A stretch of 64,000 nucleotides of DNA from Synchiropus splendidus (taxonomy: Eukaryota > Chordata > Actinopteri > Syngnathiformes > Callionymidae), in contig NC_071334.1 in the NCBI RefSeq assembly GCF_027744825.2, forward strand, positions 5,495,937 through 5,559,936, given 5' to 3'. Positions 1 through 12,362 of the stretch are shown here, one piece after another (the stretch's first letter is position 1; each line of letters begins with the position of its first letter). Position numbers and translations under genes: made by a program. Under the pieces are notes generated by a model. The model worked only from the letters and a program-made list of their open reading frames with translations, was not told the DNA's origin and did not search any database.

Positions 1-794
1 TTTGTGGTGACTTCCGTCGTGGTTTATGTTGCGGGTAAATGTTGTAGTGTTTGATTGTGTTGCGGCTTTTGCAGATGTGTTAATGTCAGCTCATGTTGCT
101 GTGTTTTGGTTGTGTTGCAGCGTGCTATACAATTCCCATGCGCTCACCAAATACTGGAACCTTTGTATCAAAAAGTGGAGTGACAACAGTCACTGTGTGA
201 GGCAGGTAATATGACCACTGTGACTTCTGAATGTCAATTTTTGACATGAGAAATGAGACAATACTCGTGATTCAGTTAAAAAGCAGGAAATGTCGATGGT
301 CCCTAGGTTGATTTCTAAATTCATATACAGTGGTGGGGTTTAAATCTCCAGCGTGAGGTGTCGTGCCAGAGCAGCTCTGATGGAGGATGTTGTCATGTTG
401 GCAGCACTGAAACCGAAGGATATGATCCCTGTATCCCAGCTGTACACGGATGAGAGGAATTCTCTCAGAATCATGGAGATCGGGTTTTAATAAAGTGGCT
501 TTCCAAGAGTGAATCAAGCTCGAAAAAAACGTCAGATTCCCGCCCAGCTTGTTTAGAGACAACAACAATCTCAGCTTGTCGTCAGAGTCCACGCCTTAGC
601 AGCGTTTTGCTCTGTTGAATTTCTGTCATCGATATACTTTAACAAACGTTTGGCTCATAAACAGTAATAGTACAGTGATGTAGATGTAATCTTTTGTGAT
701 GTAGATGCTATTTAGTGCCTCTTTTTTTGTCCATCCGTCTGTGGTGAAAGCAGCTGTCCATGACTCTGTGGTGCTGTGGGTTTCTGTCACTGAC
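1..794. other. aldh1a3 intron 3 (partial)
   Basis: This should be intronic, downstream of coding exon 3 on the minus strand. I looked for the next Aldedh exon (the family TMDTGKPF region) on both strands and did not find it. No repeat or RNA gene is recognised here. Confidence 0.6.
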
Positions 795-935
795 CGCCAG
801 CAGGGTCCGGTCTCGCTCCATCAAGTCGGCCAGCTTGTGCAGCATCCTCCCTCTGCTGGACGCGTCCATCCGCCTCCACACTGAGCCTCTGTGCTGCGCC
901 GCTTTAGCCGCCGCCACCGCTTTGTTCACATCCTC
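795..935 (-). CDS. aldh1a3: aldh1a3 coding exon 3
   Basis: It encodes 47 residues, [13 protein letters not shown] to RDRTLLA, the helical segment shared by all ALDH1A proteins. Its 141 bp length is the one I recall for this exon in the family. The acceptor is GACAG and the donor is GCG|GTCAGT. Confidence 0.92.
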
Positions 936-2643
936 CTGTCAAGGTTCCGAAAACATCGCATGACCCCCGAAACACGTCTTCAAATGGGGAGCAGCGATTC
1001 AGGTTGGTTCTGAAAACCAAACCACTTGACTTCACTGCTATTCTGTCGTGGGATTGTTGCCGCCTTCTTTCATGAGTTTGATAAAAATTTGAATTTCATT
1101 TTCCTGATCACCTCTTTACATATCTGCAGTAACTAAATACAAACCACAGAGGCAGACTGACGCATAGTGACGGAAAGTCAAATTAAATAAGATTAAATTC
1201 CAATTGAATTTAACATCAAATTCAAACTGAATTCAACATAATTCATTGTTAATTTTTTTCATATATAATTATCCTTCGGTGGACTTGATGTATTTAATTA
1301 TAATGGATCAGTTAAATAATAAAAATAAAAATTTCCCATTGAATAAACAGTCTGCTGACGTCCTCATGTGACTAATAAAAATAAAGCATTTGATGATATA
1401 GCTTGAGAATTTTTCACACTTGGTTGTGCTCTGATCATTTCTGACATATTTAACGTACCACAGAGAAAGTGAAAAATTTCAGGACATTTCATGGTAGACC
1501 TGGTTTTTGAACAAAAACAATAATTAACCCTGCACATCGCATGTAAGGAAACCGTTTACTAGTACTTTACTCCTTGTTTTTTTATTTTATTATTATCTTA
1601 TTAACTATTCATCAAATGTCGTTTTTGAATAGTGGCAACAAAAAAACAACAACCAATATTTATACTAATATTTCATCATGCTTCATTTGATTTGATTTTA
1701 CAGTGCGATATAGATTTTTGCGTTTTTTAAAAGGTATATTTGGGGAGTGCTGTTTCTGCAACAATCAGATTAATCCAACCATTTGTCAAATTCCTGTTGT
1801 GCATTTTAGCAAAAGGGTAAATAAAAATAATATAAAATAAATGATGACAAATATTTTTACATGTTTGTTCTGGTCTCCAGATTAGTAATGATGATCACCT
1901 TTATTTTGAGATAGAAAAGATAGTCTATATATTGTAGACATTGGTGGCTCACAGTATAATTACTAAGTAACAAGGCAGTTTTTCTTGGATTCGAAAAAAA
2001 AAATCTCTAACTATGAACGTAACTTCTCTCACATATGAACCAACATGTTTACATTTCCTTTCAAAAGGCTTTTTTTAATAGCCGCCAGACTTTTTTTTTA
2101 ATTAAATATATTGGTCTTCAGTAGAAAAGTAAAAGAAGAAAAGTGTATATTGAAGTAACAATAAAACAAACAAAGATTATATGAGACATTATTTTGAGAC
2201 ATTGTTAACCTCGCCTGTCCCTCAGCCCTCACATGTTAACATGTAAGTATTAGATAGCACGTTCATAATGGTGTAATTACTGTTATATTTCTGATGGTGC
2301 GACAGTAAAACTTGAACACGTATTACATATAAAAACAAGTGAATCTCTCATGATAATGGGGCGTCTTCTGGTACCTTGTCGGCCTCCTGCACGTCACAGA
2401 TCTTGGCTCCGGTGGCAGGATTGTAGGTTGCAAAGCTCCGTCCTCTGCTGGACATCAGCCACTCGTTGTTGACAAAAATCTGCGAATCAAATGAGACCAT
2501 GTTGCGGCGGGACTTTGAAGAGCCTGGCTCCCTGCGGGCTGCATCCCTACCTTGGTGTGCCTGACCTCCGGGACCTTGACGGGCTGGGGAAAGGTCCCAG
2601 GCGGGGCCGGAGTTCCGTTCTCGGCGGTGCCGTTGTGAGCCAT
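795..2643 (-). CDS. aldh1a3: Retinaldehyde dehydrogenase 3 (ALDH1A3), 5' part of gene
   Basis: Cytosolic NAD-dependent dehydrogenase that oxidises retinaldehyde to retinoic acid. Three coding exons read leftwards: 2643-2551 (31 codons), 2479-2375 (35 codons) and 935-795 (47 codons), all phase 0 with AG/GT borders. Residues 1-31 begin [15 protein letters not shown] and resemble the ALDH1A3 N-terminal tail more than ALDH1A1/2. Residues 32-66 ([20 protein letters not shown]...) start the NAD-binding Aldedh fold. Residues 67-113 ([17 protein letters not shown]..., ending MERDRTLLA) continue it. The family is about 512 residues, so catalytic Cys and Glu exons lie beyond the left edge. The ATG at 2643 is chosen because it gives the family N-terminus and lies about 50 bp downstream of a TATA box. 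Neighbour asb7 and its orientation agree with the mammalian locus. The paralogue aldh1a2 is the alternative; the N-terminus and synteny favour aldh1a3. Confidence 0.93.
936..2374. other. aldh1a3: aldh1a3 intron 2
   Basis: This is a 1.44 kb intron, strongly AT-rich from about 1080 to 2340 with many short A and T runs. I see no coding or structured element in it. Confidence 0.7.
2375..2479 (-). CDS. aldh1a3: aldh1a3 coding exon 2
   Basis: It encodes residues 32-66, from IFVNNEW to QEADK, the first strand pair of the Aldedh domain. The acceptor is CGCAG and the donor is AAG|GTACCAG. Confidence 0.93.
2551..2643 (-). CDS. aldh1a3: aldh1a3 coding exon 1
   Basis: It encodes the variable N-terminal tail, residues 1-31, ending in RHTK directly before a GTAGGG donor. 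The intron that follows is only 71 bp and ends in TTGATTCGCAG. Confidence 0.92.
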
Positions 2644-2692
2644 CCTGATTCACTTCCCAGCCGGTGTCTGTGCGCTCCGTCCATCTGGGCAC

Positions 2693-2700
2693 TTTATATA
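2693..2700 (-). promoter_or_regulatory. aldh1a3: TATA box of aldh1a3
   Basis: On the minus strand the sequence reads TGTATATAAAGTGCC, a strong TATA element about 50 bp before the start codon. This implies a 5' UTR of only about 20-30 bases. It fits a tightly tissue-restricted gene, in contrast to the CpG promoters of lins1 and adamts17 in this window. Confidence 0.7.
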
Positions 2701-3110
2701 CAGGCGGCCGTCCCTCCTCACAGCAGCCGGGACTCCGCCTCTGTGGGAGAGTATCAGCAGCTCTTATCTGTGGACCATCTTGTTTTACAGGGACCTGCAG
2801 CGCATGCCGTGCTGAAGAGGCCCCGGTCTGAATGATCGCCTCACCCGGGGTTATAGAGCACTGTTACCCCCCTGCAGTCACTGTAACACGGAGGCACGGT
2901 TTCTAAGCAGTGAACTGGTCGTTTCACCGCTGTAAACACAGCGCCTCCACAGTTCAAACCTGGAACTGAAGCATGGTTGTCAGCAGAATCTTCGACAAGC
3001 AAAAGAACACAGCACAAATTCAAATGTTAAAAATGTTAGAACTTTATTAGTCGTCCAGTGGAGAAATGAACCCTCTTCAGCTAGTTGTTACCACCAGCTA
3101 GTGAAGGGTA

Positions 3111-3305
3111 GATGAGGCTTCATGAAACAGTGTCCTGTTTTCCAGAGGCCAACGGATGGCGCTGTCTGCTGTGAAATGTTTGGACTTGAACAACTACTTC
3201 AGTGAAACCTCACATCATTTCTAAACCAAAAGCGGCATCTTATGGCCTCTGAAAATGAGGACACTGTTTCATCCACCCTGCAACACTGTTTCATGAAGCC
3301 TCATC
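3111..3305. repeat. Palindromic repeat A, copy 1
   Basis: The ends are inverted copies of each other (GATGAGGCTTCATGAAACAG at the left, its complement at the right). The two arms carry degenerate CTCF-like cores at 3149-3163 (CCAACGGATGGCGCT) and 3231-3245, facing each other. The middle reads TTTGGACTTGAACAAC. Family members recur across the window. Confidence 0.85.
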
Positions 3306-4527
3306 AACCCTCCAGTCCCCACAGGCGAAAAAGTTCAAAATGTTTTCAAAATCTCTCCATTCTTGAGAAGGATTTTTCAGTCAGTGTGGCTGCAGAATGA
3401 GCTCCGCTTTCTTCCTTGCTTAGTCTGTGTGCTGTGCGAGCAAGTTCCAGAGCACTACTGACACCTGCTGTTCCACTGAGGTCATTTGAATTTGGAAGTT
3501 AATGACCCCAGTAAATATATGAAATAAATACTCCACAATATTGGAGGAGGCCTGCACTCTCTGAGGGGCTTTCTAGCTGGTTCTTTGAAGTTTTTTATTA
3601 TATAAAAAAAGCTAACTACATGCTTCATGTTCAGTTGATGTTAGCCCTTGCTATAATACTTCAGATTTCCTTCATAACAAAGCAGGACTGGCTGGAGTCA
3701 GTTTGCAGGTGGACGTGACGTGGCCTGACTCTTGTCCCGTTCCAGCTTTCCAGCATTAGACTAGGGTCCTCACAAGGTAGAGTGGAGCTCAAAATACCCC
3801 TGAGCAACCAAAAGAGTGGCTCCTGTTCATGAGCACCAACTTTTGTTGAAAAAAAAACCAAAACCCTTGACCCATGGCGCTAGCTTTCCGCGGCTCACCA
3901 GCCAAACGCAGCAGAGTGAGGCGGGGTGTGTGAATCCTTCCTGCAGTTCCATATTTACATTGCAAGACGGCGGCTTTGATCAGGCTGCGTCGCTCCAGTG
4001 GAGGCGACTGCCGCGCGGCCGTCAGCCATGCAAAGGTGTGATGAGTTGTGATGGTCCTGCTCGAGCCAGTGTTTGCACCTGGGCCTGGTGGAGCTGAATG
4101 GAGCAGGGCACATGCAAACAAAGCTCCAGCGTCGCCATTGTTTCCCCGTCATCGCCTCTTGTCGCTCCTCATGTCGCAGTTTAATGAGGACGGCGAGCGT
4201 TCGCTGGCTCATTTCTCACTTCAGCAACTTTCTAACACTCCCTAATGAGAGCCAGGGAAGAGGCTGAGAGAGTGTGTGTGTGTGTGTCGGAGGGTCAGGA
4301 AAGCCTTTGGCCGGATAAGTCAAAGACAACAGATGCAAACTATGGAGCCAGACGATGCAAATCAGCAGGAGGCAGCACAGAAGAAGAGACTGGATTTCAG
4401 TTGGAGGAAGTCACAAACCAGCGGCTCCACATGCGTCGTGTTTAAGGGTTGTGTTCCACAGTCGTACGTTTGTCCTCCCCATTCTTCAACTTAGTCAACT
4501 GCGAGAGGAAAATTCAATTGTCCTCGT

Positions 4528-4748
4528 GGCTTGAAAATATTTGGATAAGAATGTCAGTTTTATAAGAATGTCAAGTCCATTCAGAGTAGTGGAAACCCTG
4601 GACATAAAACCTCCCTGAACCAAAGCAAACAGATGCTTTTGTTTGCTTTTGTTCAGGGATGATTCCTCCATGTTTGTTGTTGTTGTTCTCATCCTAGCTG
4701 CCACGTGTCTTGTGCATCAGTGGGATCAGTGGAGCAGGAACTCCTGCA
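4528..4748. repeat. Dispersed repeat E, copy 1
   Basis: About 210 bp is shared at high identity with 54381-54591. An internal hairpin (about 4616-4656) pairs GAACCAAAGCAAACA with TGTTTGCTTTTGTTC around a short loop. A GTTGTTGTTGTTCTCATCC block follows. The class is unknown; it is probably a non-autonomous transposon. Confidence 0.8.
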
Positions 4749-7345
4749 TCAACATGGGCTGAGAGATAAGACAATGGTTTTCCTATTACTCATATCTCCA
4801 TTAACAGAGAACTCGCTTTCTTTGTGGCTTTGGACGCCATTTTTTTTATTGGCTGGAACTAGGCAAAGCATTCTGGGTAGTCTGGGTATTGTTCTATCCT
4901 CAGGTCGGTGCCGGCGAATCTCAAAACCGAGGGAGATGCTTTCCTCCGTCTTGCTCCTTAATTTAACTCCCTCAGAACCGGGATAGTCCTCTTCTCAAAA
5001 CTCAAAATTCCATGACAGTTAAAATGGTTTTTGACACAGGAAATTGGTGCTTCATCACTGTCAGAGGAAATTCTTCCTCAACTAACAGCGACTCACTAAC
5101 ATATGCAGTGGAACCATGTCACTGACCCTGAATGGTGTCGACCTACACAAACATCAAAACAGCTGCATAAAAGCATGAGATCATTTGTTTAGTGGTCATG
5201 TGTGACTGCACCTGTTGTCTGGGCCTGCGCTGATACGAACACTTAGGAAGGATGAAGTACGACAACATACCATTTCAAAAGGACAACAATTGACAAACCT
5301 TCTGACAGAGAATGAAGTACTCAATTGTCTCTTAATTCCTTGTTGGTACTCGCCACACTGCAGCCATGTCTGCTCAATTACACATAAAAGCACCTGCTAC
5401 GAGCGTATTGCTTGAATTGCTCGCACATGTGATCACTTTTTTCCTCCCTGTACACGCAGGCTGAGTTGTGTGTGAATAATAAATTGTGATATTTTGCTCC
5501 TATGAAGAGCCAAACCTTTGAGTGCTTCCTTGACAAATGACTTTTGAGGTTTGCACAAATGTTACAAATACAAACCTTTAGTGAAGTAGTTCATTACTAT
5601 AAATAAATATCTACATGTACAGAATATAACTATATTTTAGATGAGAAGGCTTAATATGTTTCACTTTGTAAGACAAAGAATTTTAATTTCAAATTCTATA
5701 AAAACAATTCAACAAACAAAACAAACTTGTGTGTTGAAGTGGTGACTACCTGCTGTGGGGGGGCGGACCATTGAACTGCGACCTTTGTGACACAGGCACT
5801 CGACACTGCAGGGAAGAGCAGATACCTGCACCTGGTCATTGGCACGGCGGTGAAGCATTTACAGCCCCTTCAGAGACACAAGAAATGATGAGAGGTTTGA
5901 ACAAGCCTCAAACACGACGGTGTTTCCATCACTCACCGAGCCTCGTGCTCCTTCCAGGTAGCAGCTATTAGTAAACCATGACTGGCTTCCACTGAGAAGC
6001 ACAGCAGCCTTCCGGCCTCCAGCGAGCGGGAGATAAGACGCCCCTCTTGTTGTGGGAAGCAGGGCCAGGTGACCCTCTCCTGCAGGCTCCACTGACCACA
6101 CTAATTGGCACATCTTCTAATGGAGGTCAAGTCTCCTTCAGGGAGCCTCAAGGTCAATTACAATCAGCAGACAGTGGACCACGCAACTCTCCTCTGTGAC
6201 GTGGTTCTGGGCCCCATGTTCTCGCTGATGCTGGAGCAAACAAGCCTGTATTCGCTCTCTCGTCGCAGAAGGAGTTTAGTCATGTCTAATGTCAGAAGTT
6301 CTGCTGGAAAAAGGGGCTGCTAATGCAGTGACTCTGCTGGTGAAACACACACAACTGTTCTTGTGCTGCCCCCGTCCAACCGTGTGTGAAGGTAAAGGTC
6401 CGGTACGTCTGTCTACATGCGAAGTCGCGACCGCCAAAGATCGCGCCAAACATTTTTTTTTCCTTTTTTCCGAGCCGAACCCAGTTTCTCATGGCCGTCC
6501 TTTGTTCCTCTGGGCTGCGGAGCGATTTAAAGGGGAAGATTAAAGAAGATGGACAGATAGGGGAGGAGAGGGAAAGCGGGTGAAGTGTCCGAGTTCGGAC
6601 CACGGGGATCGCCAGCCAGGTGTTCGGGGCCAGACAAAGACCTCTTTCAGGCTCAGATGAGATGTGGACCCCTCTGTTTGTAGCAAAAATATACACAATA
6701 AAGAGTAAAAAAAAAACTATTTTCAGCAGCGAGAACCAGGCAGAAAATGACTCACTGTAAAAAAGTGTGCTAAACTAAATACTACTCTGTTCAGTTGTAT
6801 CATTTGAGTGAAGCACTCTTTTATTCCAAGCAAGGACAACGTGTCTTATGTGATTTTAAAAGTCTAGATCGGTGAGAATACACATACTGTTAATTTAAAA
6901 ACAATGAAGCCACACTACTTGCCTAAACTAACAGGGTGTCTGCCAGGACAGCAGGCACCTTCCCACACAAGGTGACAAACAATGTACAAACACTTGGCAG
7001 ATCGAAACTAAACCCCACGTTACGAGCTACTCATGTTCTGTTGGCGGTTACTTTGGCCAGCAATGATTTTTAATCCAATCCGACCCATTCAGATATTGAT
7101 ATTTTTTATGTTTATCATGAATAATCCCAAGATATACAAATCTTTATTTAGAACAAAAGGAGGACAAAATAAATGTTCCCATGTATCGATAAAAACATTT
7201 TAAAAATCACGTTATGCTTAGTGTGGTGGGACGCGTGTTGAGTCGTGTGCATTCTACACGAAGAGTGAATGGAGCGCCATCCCATGGCTGACCTAACCCC
7301 AACCTACATCTTTTGTCACGTTGCCAATACGTCAACATGCGGAGC

Positions 7346-8071
7346 AGAAGGCTGCCATTGTCGTCAGTATAGGACGCAAAAGTCCACCTCCCCAAGCGTC
7401 AATATATGACGCCATGGGAGCGAGGATGATGATATTCACATGAAAAGGACAAAGAAACATCTTGAGGGAGAAATATGAGAGAGTGGAGTCGCAGGAGAGT
7501 TTACCATGGGAACGTGAAGGAACCATCTGGCGACAGGAGCTGGCACCGAGGATTAGCTGATGAACGCCAGATGTGTGGCTCGGGAAGCTGGACGAAAACA
7601 AGGAAACGGAAACACAGGACAAAACTGGCAATCACACAAATAAAAGCACGAAAGAAACGGACGTGAACATTTAATCTTCTCAGCTGCATTTTGTCTGTGT
7701 TACTGTATATAGTATATGTTTTGATAGATATTTTTCCATCATCTTTTGTCGTCATCGCTGTCTTTCTTTTGAGGATGGCCCTCACAGCCGTTACAGTCAA
7801 TAATGTGGCCCTTCAGGAAACTGAATTGCCCACCTGTGTATCAGAGGAACCAAAGCAAGGAGAGTGAAGCAGCAGAGCACTACTTTAACAGGTGCCTTAG
7901 CTGGAGGAGTCCAAAGGGAATGTTGTTCTTGCCTGGCTGTTTTTTCCATGGACTTTCTAACTTTTTGTACTTTCCAATAACCCAACCCGTCCCCTCAGTT
8001 CCATGGCCTCATATATTGACGTCAGGAAAGTGGACTTTTGCGTCCTATTCTGACGACAAAGGCAGCCTTTT
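7346..8071. repeat. Inverted-repeat element with nested insertion
   Basis: The arms at 7346-7419 and 7999-8071 are reverse complements at roughly 80-85% identity. Both contain GGACGCAAAAGTCCAC and an ATATATTGACG segment. The roughly 580 bp between them includes repeat F (about 7466-7670), so this looks like a MITE into which another element inserted. Confidence 0.7.
7466..7670. repeat. Dispersed repeat F, copy 1
   Basis: It shares with 40725-40912 the ordered blocks AACCATCTGGCGAC, GAGCTGGCA, GGAAGCTGGA and AAATAAAAGCAC/GTAAAAGCAC. It lies inside the inverted-repeat element 7346-8071. The class is not identified. Confidence 0.65.
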
Positions 8072-9949
8072 TTGTTGCAACCTGAAGAAACGGATGTTTT
8101 AAAGAAGAAACACGTTGAATGAACCTGGTAAGAGGAACTTAGTTCTCAATGAAAACGACAGAGGACTTGACTCAGCGGGAGATCAGTTCCAGGGAAACAC
8201 AACGCTCAACATTGATCCAAGCCAGCAGCCTTTTTGACTCACCTTCCCGAGAGATGGATTGTCTGGCCGGCGACCCTCTGTCAGGCCGTCCTGGCGCTCT
8301 TTGATCCGGAGAAGAGATTCTTACTCCTGACAGTTTCACACACATAAACGCGGCCTTTTATCCTTTGATACGAAGTGAGTGAGCGCTTTGTGCCGGCAGA
8401 TCAGGGCAATTTGCAAGTGGATTCACCCAGAGAAAGAGACCAAAGCTGCCCAGATAAAGAGCCTATCGTCACTGCTTCAGGTGGGACGTAGATCAACTTG
8501 CCGTCTCAGTGACACGTCTTCACAGTCGAGGACCAAAGGCCAGCACTTGCTGAGTTATCAGTGGAGATGGTTCACTGTGTGGATTTCCATGAATTCTTTG
8601 CTGAACCCAGTACTTCTGGCTGTGTAACGTTTGAACGCGACACCTGGAGATTTGGAGAGGACGCTGGGGTCTGGGGTGCATGAGAGTTGGGTCTCACTGT
8701 GGGAGTCTTGCTGCTCAGAGCCACAGTAGGGCAGCCATGTTTATTACTGTCATGTGACGATGGAAGGACTTCGCTGAACACAGCGGCGTCTCAAAACCTT
8801 CAAAGTCACGGGCTGATGAAGATATGTATGTATATTTACTGAACTGTCCGTCACTCTTTTATCAGGAAACTGAGCAAAAACGTCAACTTATGGAGGATAA
8901 ATCTGGCATAAGAGAAGACAGTCAGGATTGATCCAACTTCAAAATCAGAATCGGAAAAACTTGAGGAATATTTTGTTCGTAACTTAACATGCTCTGTAAA
9001 GAACAAAAATATAAATATAAAATGCGAAATACTCTTTTTAACAGACAGTGTAGCAAAAGAGGACAGAAGGCTCATAAAGCACATGCACATAAAGACGGAC
9101 ATGGCTTCCTTTCATTCCATATCAACTTTTCCAAGTTTCCGTCGGTTTGTTGACATCAATATTTGAATAGTTTACCTTCGCTGACCATCTTCATTCATCA
9201 CTCTGCGAACGTGAATGTTCTTCTCCACTGTCATTCATTTGAAGGCAGCCGTCTCACTGACCCAGTGGGCAGGATTTGGCCCCGGGGCCTTGGATTTGAC
9301 ACCTGCGATGCGGATGATATTTGGCCACTTTACTTCAGAGCCTTATCCATGGGACACTCGGTTGAGAGTGACTCTGATTCCATTGACTTTAAAAGAAGAC
9401 CCGGTGAAGCGACTGTGTGGAGGAGGCCAGGATTTCCAGGAGAGTCTTCCTGACTGAAGACGCCTGGAAGTTGTCTGTTGTGTTTGGATGAGAGAGGTTA
9501 AGGGTTCACAACAGTGTCCGCAGACCTCCTCCCCCCGGCTCACATACGTTTGGGCTGATGCTTTAAGGTTTACTGAAGTGTGCCAAATCTGGCCAAAGGC
9601 TAGACTTAAGTTCCCTCATCACCACGGCTAAGCTCTGTCCCGCCTCTATTGACCACAGCCTGAGGTTTGGCCCCGCTCTGCTTTGTCTTCCTGCATTTCC
9701 TGTCAGCAAATCAGCTTCAGCCACCTTCATCTGCAGCAGCCTCCTGCTCTACCATCAACCTCTGTGGTTGTCCTCCTCTACTTCTTGGCTCTCGTCCCTG
9801 GGGGATCTGGTCTAGTGGAGTAGGACGCTTCCATTTGCACAGTTGTAACTAAAGGAATGGTTTTTCTTTCCTCTAGATCTGAGTCACCGGCCAGCAGATG
9901 CTAATTTGTTTTTTCTATTCAATGTCTGGCACCGCAGCCCGTAGCAGCC

Positions 9950-10132
9950 CGGCATCGCGTATGACAGTTACGGCAGCACAGTGTCCCAGCATCTCACTCT
10001 CACGCAGCCATCTACCACTACAGTAGCACCTATAACCCTCACGTCGGCCATTTTGAATGGCATTCGACTTAATGTCCAATCCAACTTATGACCGGTTGGT
10101 CGGAACCGATCCGGTCGTAAGTTGGATGTTAC
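9950..10132. repeat. Repeat C, copy 1
   Basis: It ends in CGGTCGTAAGTTGGATGTTAC and contains ACCGGTTGGTCGGAACCGAT. The inner part (CCATCTACCACTACAGTAGC) is found reverse-complemented in the copy at 56921-57145. A shorter palindromic member lies at 44821-44979. Confidence 0.75.
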
Positions 10133-12004
10133 GAAATGGAAAGTGAAGACCAAGAAATTTAGACTGAGTCAAGTTTTTTTTTTTTTTAACATTTTTTCAG
10201 GCATAAAGATGGTATCACACTCGTGATACATACGTTCGGCACGGACTGGTTCAGTGGGATGGTGCCAATAACGGAGTGTCTGTAACTACAGAGCACCACA
10301 TCCAATCAAAACTGCCGTTACCAGGGTGAGTTACGGTGACCTAAACAGTTCCCATGATGCTTTGCAGTCCAGTGGTTGATCACTGCTTCATGGCTCCGCC
10401 TCCACAGCTGGTCAGCTGAGCACAGCACAGGGGGAACAGCAGAGAAGTGGGAGGAGGAAGAAGCGGGAAAAGATATTGACAAAAACAGCGCATTTTAGCA
10501 CTTTTTTGTCAATAAAAAGTCCTTGAGTTCATTGGTCTGATGCGACGTGGCTCATTCTTGGCAGCATGAAGACAGACTGCTCGCAAAATTCATTAATTTA
10601 GTGACCAACGACTATGATTTGGCCTGCAGAGCATCATGGGAGGTCACCGTTCCTGAGCTTGCTATTGAGGGTGATGGCACCTCACATGCGACTCTTTGAA
10701 CGTCCAACCAAAGTTGGCCTCTTCCACGCTCAGTTATGTTGCCCCTAGGTTAGCAGGTGCGTGCACGTGTGTGTGTTTGTCAGTAGAGCACACAGGTGCG
10801 GCCGAGGTGGGCTCAGGTCCTCGCCGCCTGTATCGTCTCACTGACCTGGTCATCTGGCAACAAGGTGGGGGCGCTGTCACCACAGTATGGAGCCTTCATC
10901 AGCCGCTACAGCTAACAGCTGGTTATGGTCGCAAAGCAGCAGACAGGGACTCATTGTCTCCGCGGCGCTGGACACAGGGCCGCCGGACGTCACGCTGCTG
11001 ACCTCCGCCGGCCACCGTCTCCTGGACGCGGCCGCCAGATAAAGGCTCCCTTGAGAAAGTGGGTTGGAGAGGAGCCAGTGGCAGATCCAGGAATGTCTGC
11101 TCATTTCCTGCTCCACCAAAGTGTTTCATTCATCCCGCGGCAATAACTTACAGGCGGTTGCATCTTGAATGAGGCGACGCTTCGTTGTGAAGCCACGGAG
11201 CCGAGGCCTCCATTAATCTAATCTAATCTAATCTGGACTGATCGTTGGCCAATCCATCCGGAGGGAAAAACAAATGCATCATTCTGCTCTGATTTTGCCG
11301 ACATCAGCACTATTTCATGTTTGCAGCATGTTTGCCCTGGTGCTGGATAGCTGTCTGTATTTACTCCTGACCAGCGAGCGCACAGTATCAGGTGAGAGCC
11401 AGCGAAACATTAGATATTTTTAGACCGGCAGACGGCAAACAAAGCGGCCATTGTGCGGGCTGTCTGAAGGCGGGCTGGCCCACTGAGGGATGCCATTGTT
11501 TTATCATGTAACGTTACCAGTCACCCGTTCACCGATAGGTCCCGATCTTTGGTAAAGTGTATGAGAGGCACTATTAGGTCACCTCTGCGCCGCACCGTGT
11601 CGGCGCACTGAGTCCTGATGGGAACAAATGAAGGCGAAAGAAGAAACCGCTTCTTTACAGAAGGCATCTGGAGGGCAAAAAGAAGAAGTGGAGAAGAAGA
11701 AAATGCCTTCGGTAAAATGATACTGCGAACTGGACTGATGCCCGACGGAGTGCCATGTTCGCATATTCGTCTGGCTTTTTCAGCACTCAAGTTAAAATTC
11801 TGTTTAGATTATGCTTTTTTGTCATCCCATAGATGTAACGACAACACTGGAATAAAAAGGGACTTGGACGGGAAATGGTGTCCAGCAAAAAGAAAGACAG
11901 CACCAAGATCATGAGGCTTCATTTGATTAGAAAAAAAAGGTCAAATGTTTCAAGAGGAATTATTTGAGGTTTAAGGTTTTTTCCATTTTTGTCTGTTTAT
12001 TTAT

Positions 12005-12362
12005 TTTGAAGTGCATACAAAAGATTCGGACGGCTCCTTCGGTCCCTGCTCTGCCTTCATTTCCTCCGTATTTCTACACGTTTTCCACAAAGCTCACGGA
12101 GACGGACCAAATGGAGCAGTACCACCGGAAACCATGGGGGGCAGTGATGTGGTTAGTACCCCATACGCAGCTCTCATAAGACACAACCACCACCTCCTAC
12201 AACTCTGCCTCCGTTTCCTCTTTAGTGCAAGAGCTACATGATCAATCCACAGTCGCCATGTCGGTTTGTTATTGTCACAAAACGTTTGGATTCTGGGCTG
12301 CTCCCCCTTGTGGATATATTGGTGAACAGCAATACCAAGGTAAAGATCGCATGAAAGCATGT
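12005..12362 (-). repeat. Dispersed repeat B, copy 1
   Basis: This is the reverse complement of 19351-19770 and 51402-51815. It contains GCTGCTCCCCCTTGTGG at 12297-12313, a CTCF-like core on the minus strand, and a block reading CCACCTCCTACAACTCTGCC. The ends are not sharply defined. Confidence 0.8.

Noticed and set aside
9163..9453. A 96-residue open frame on the plus strand
   Set aside because: No start context, splice partner or family resemblance; within chance expectation for intergenic DNA.
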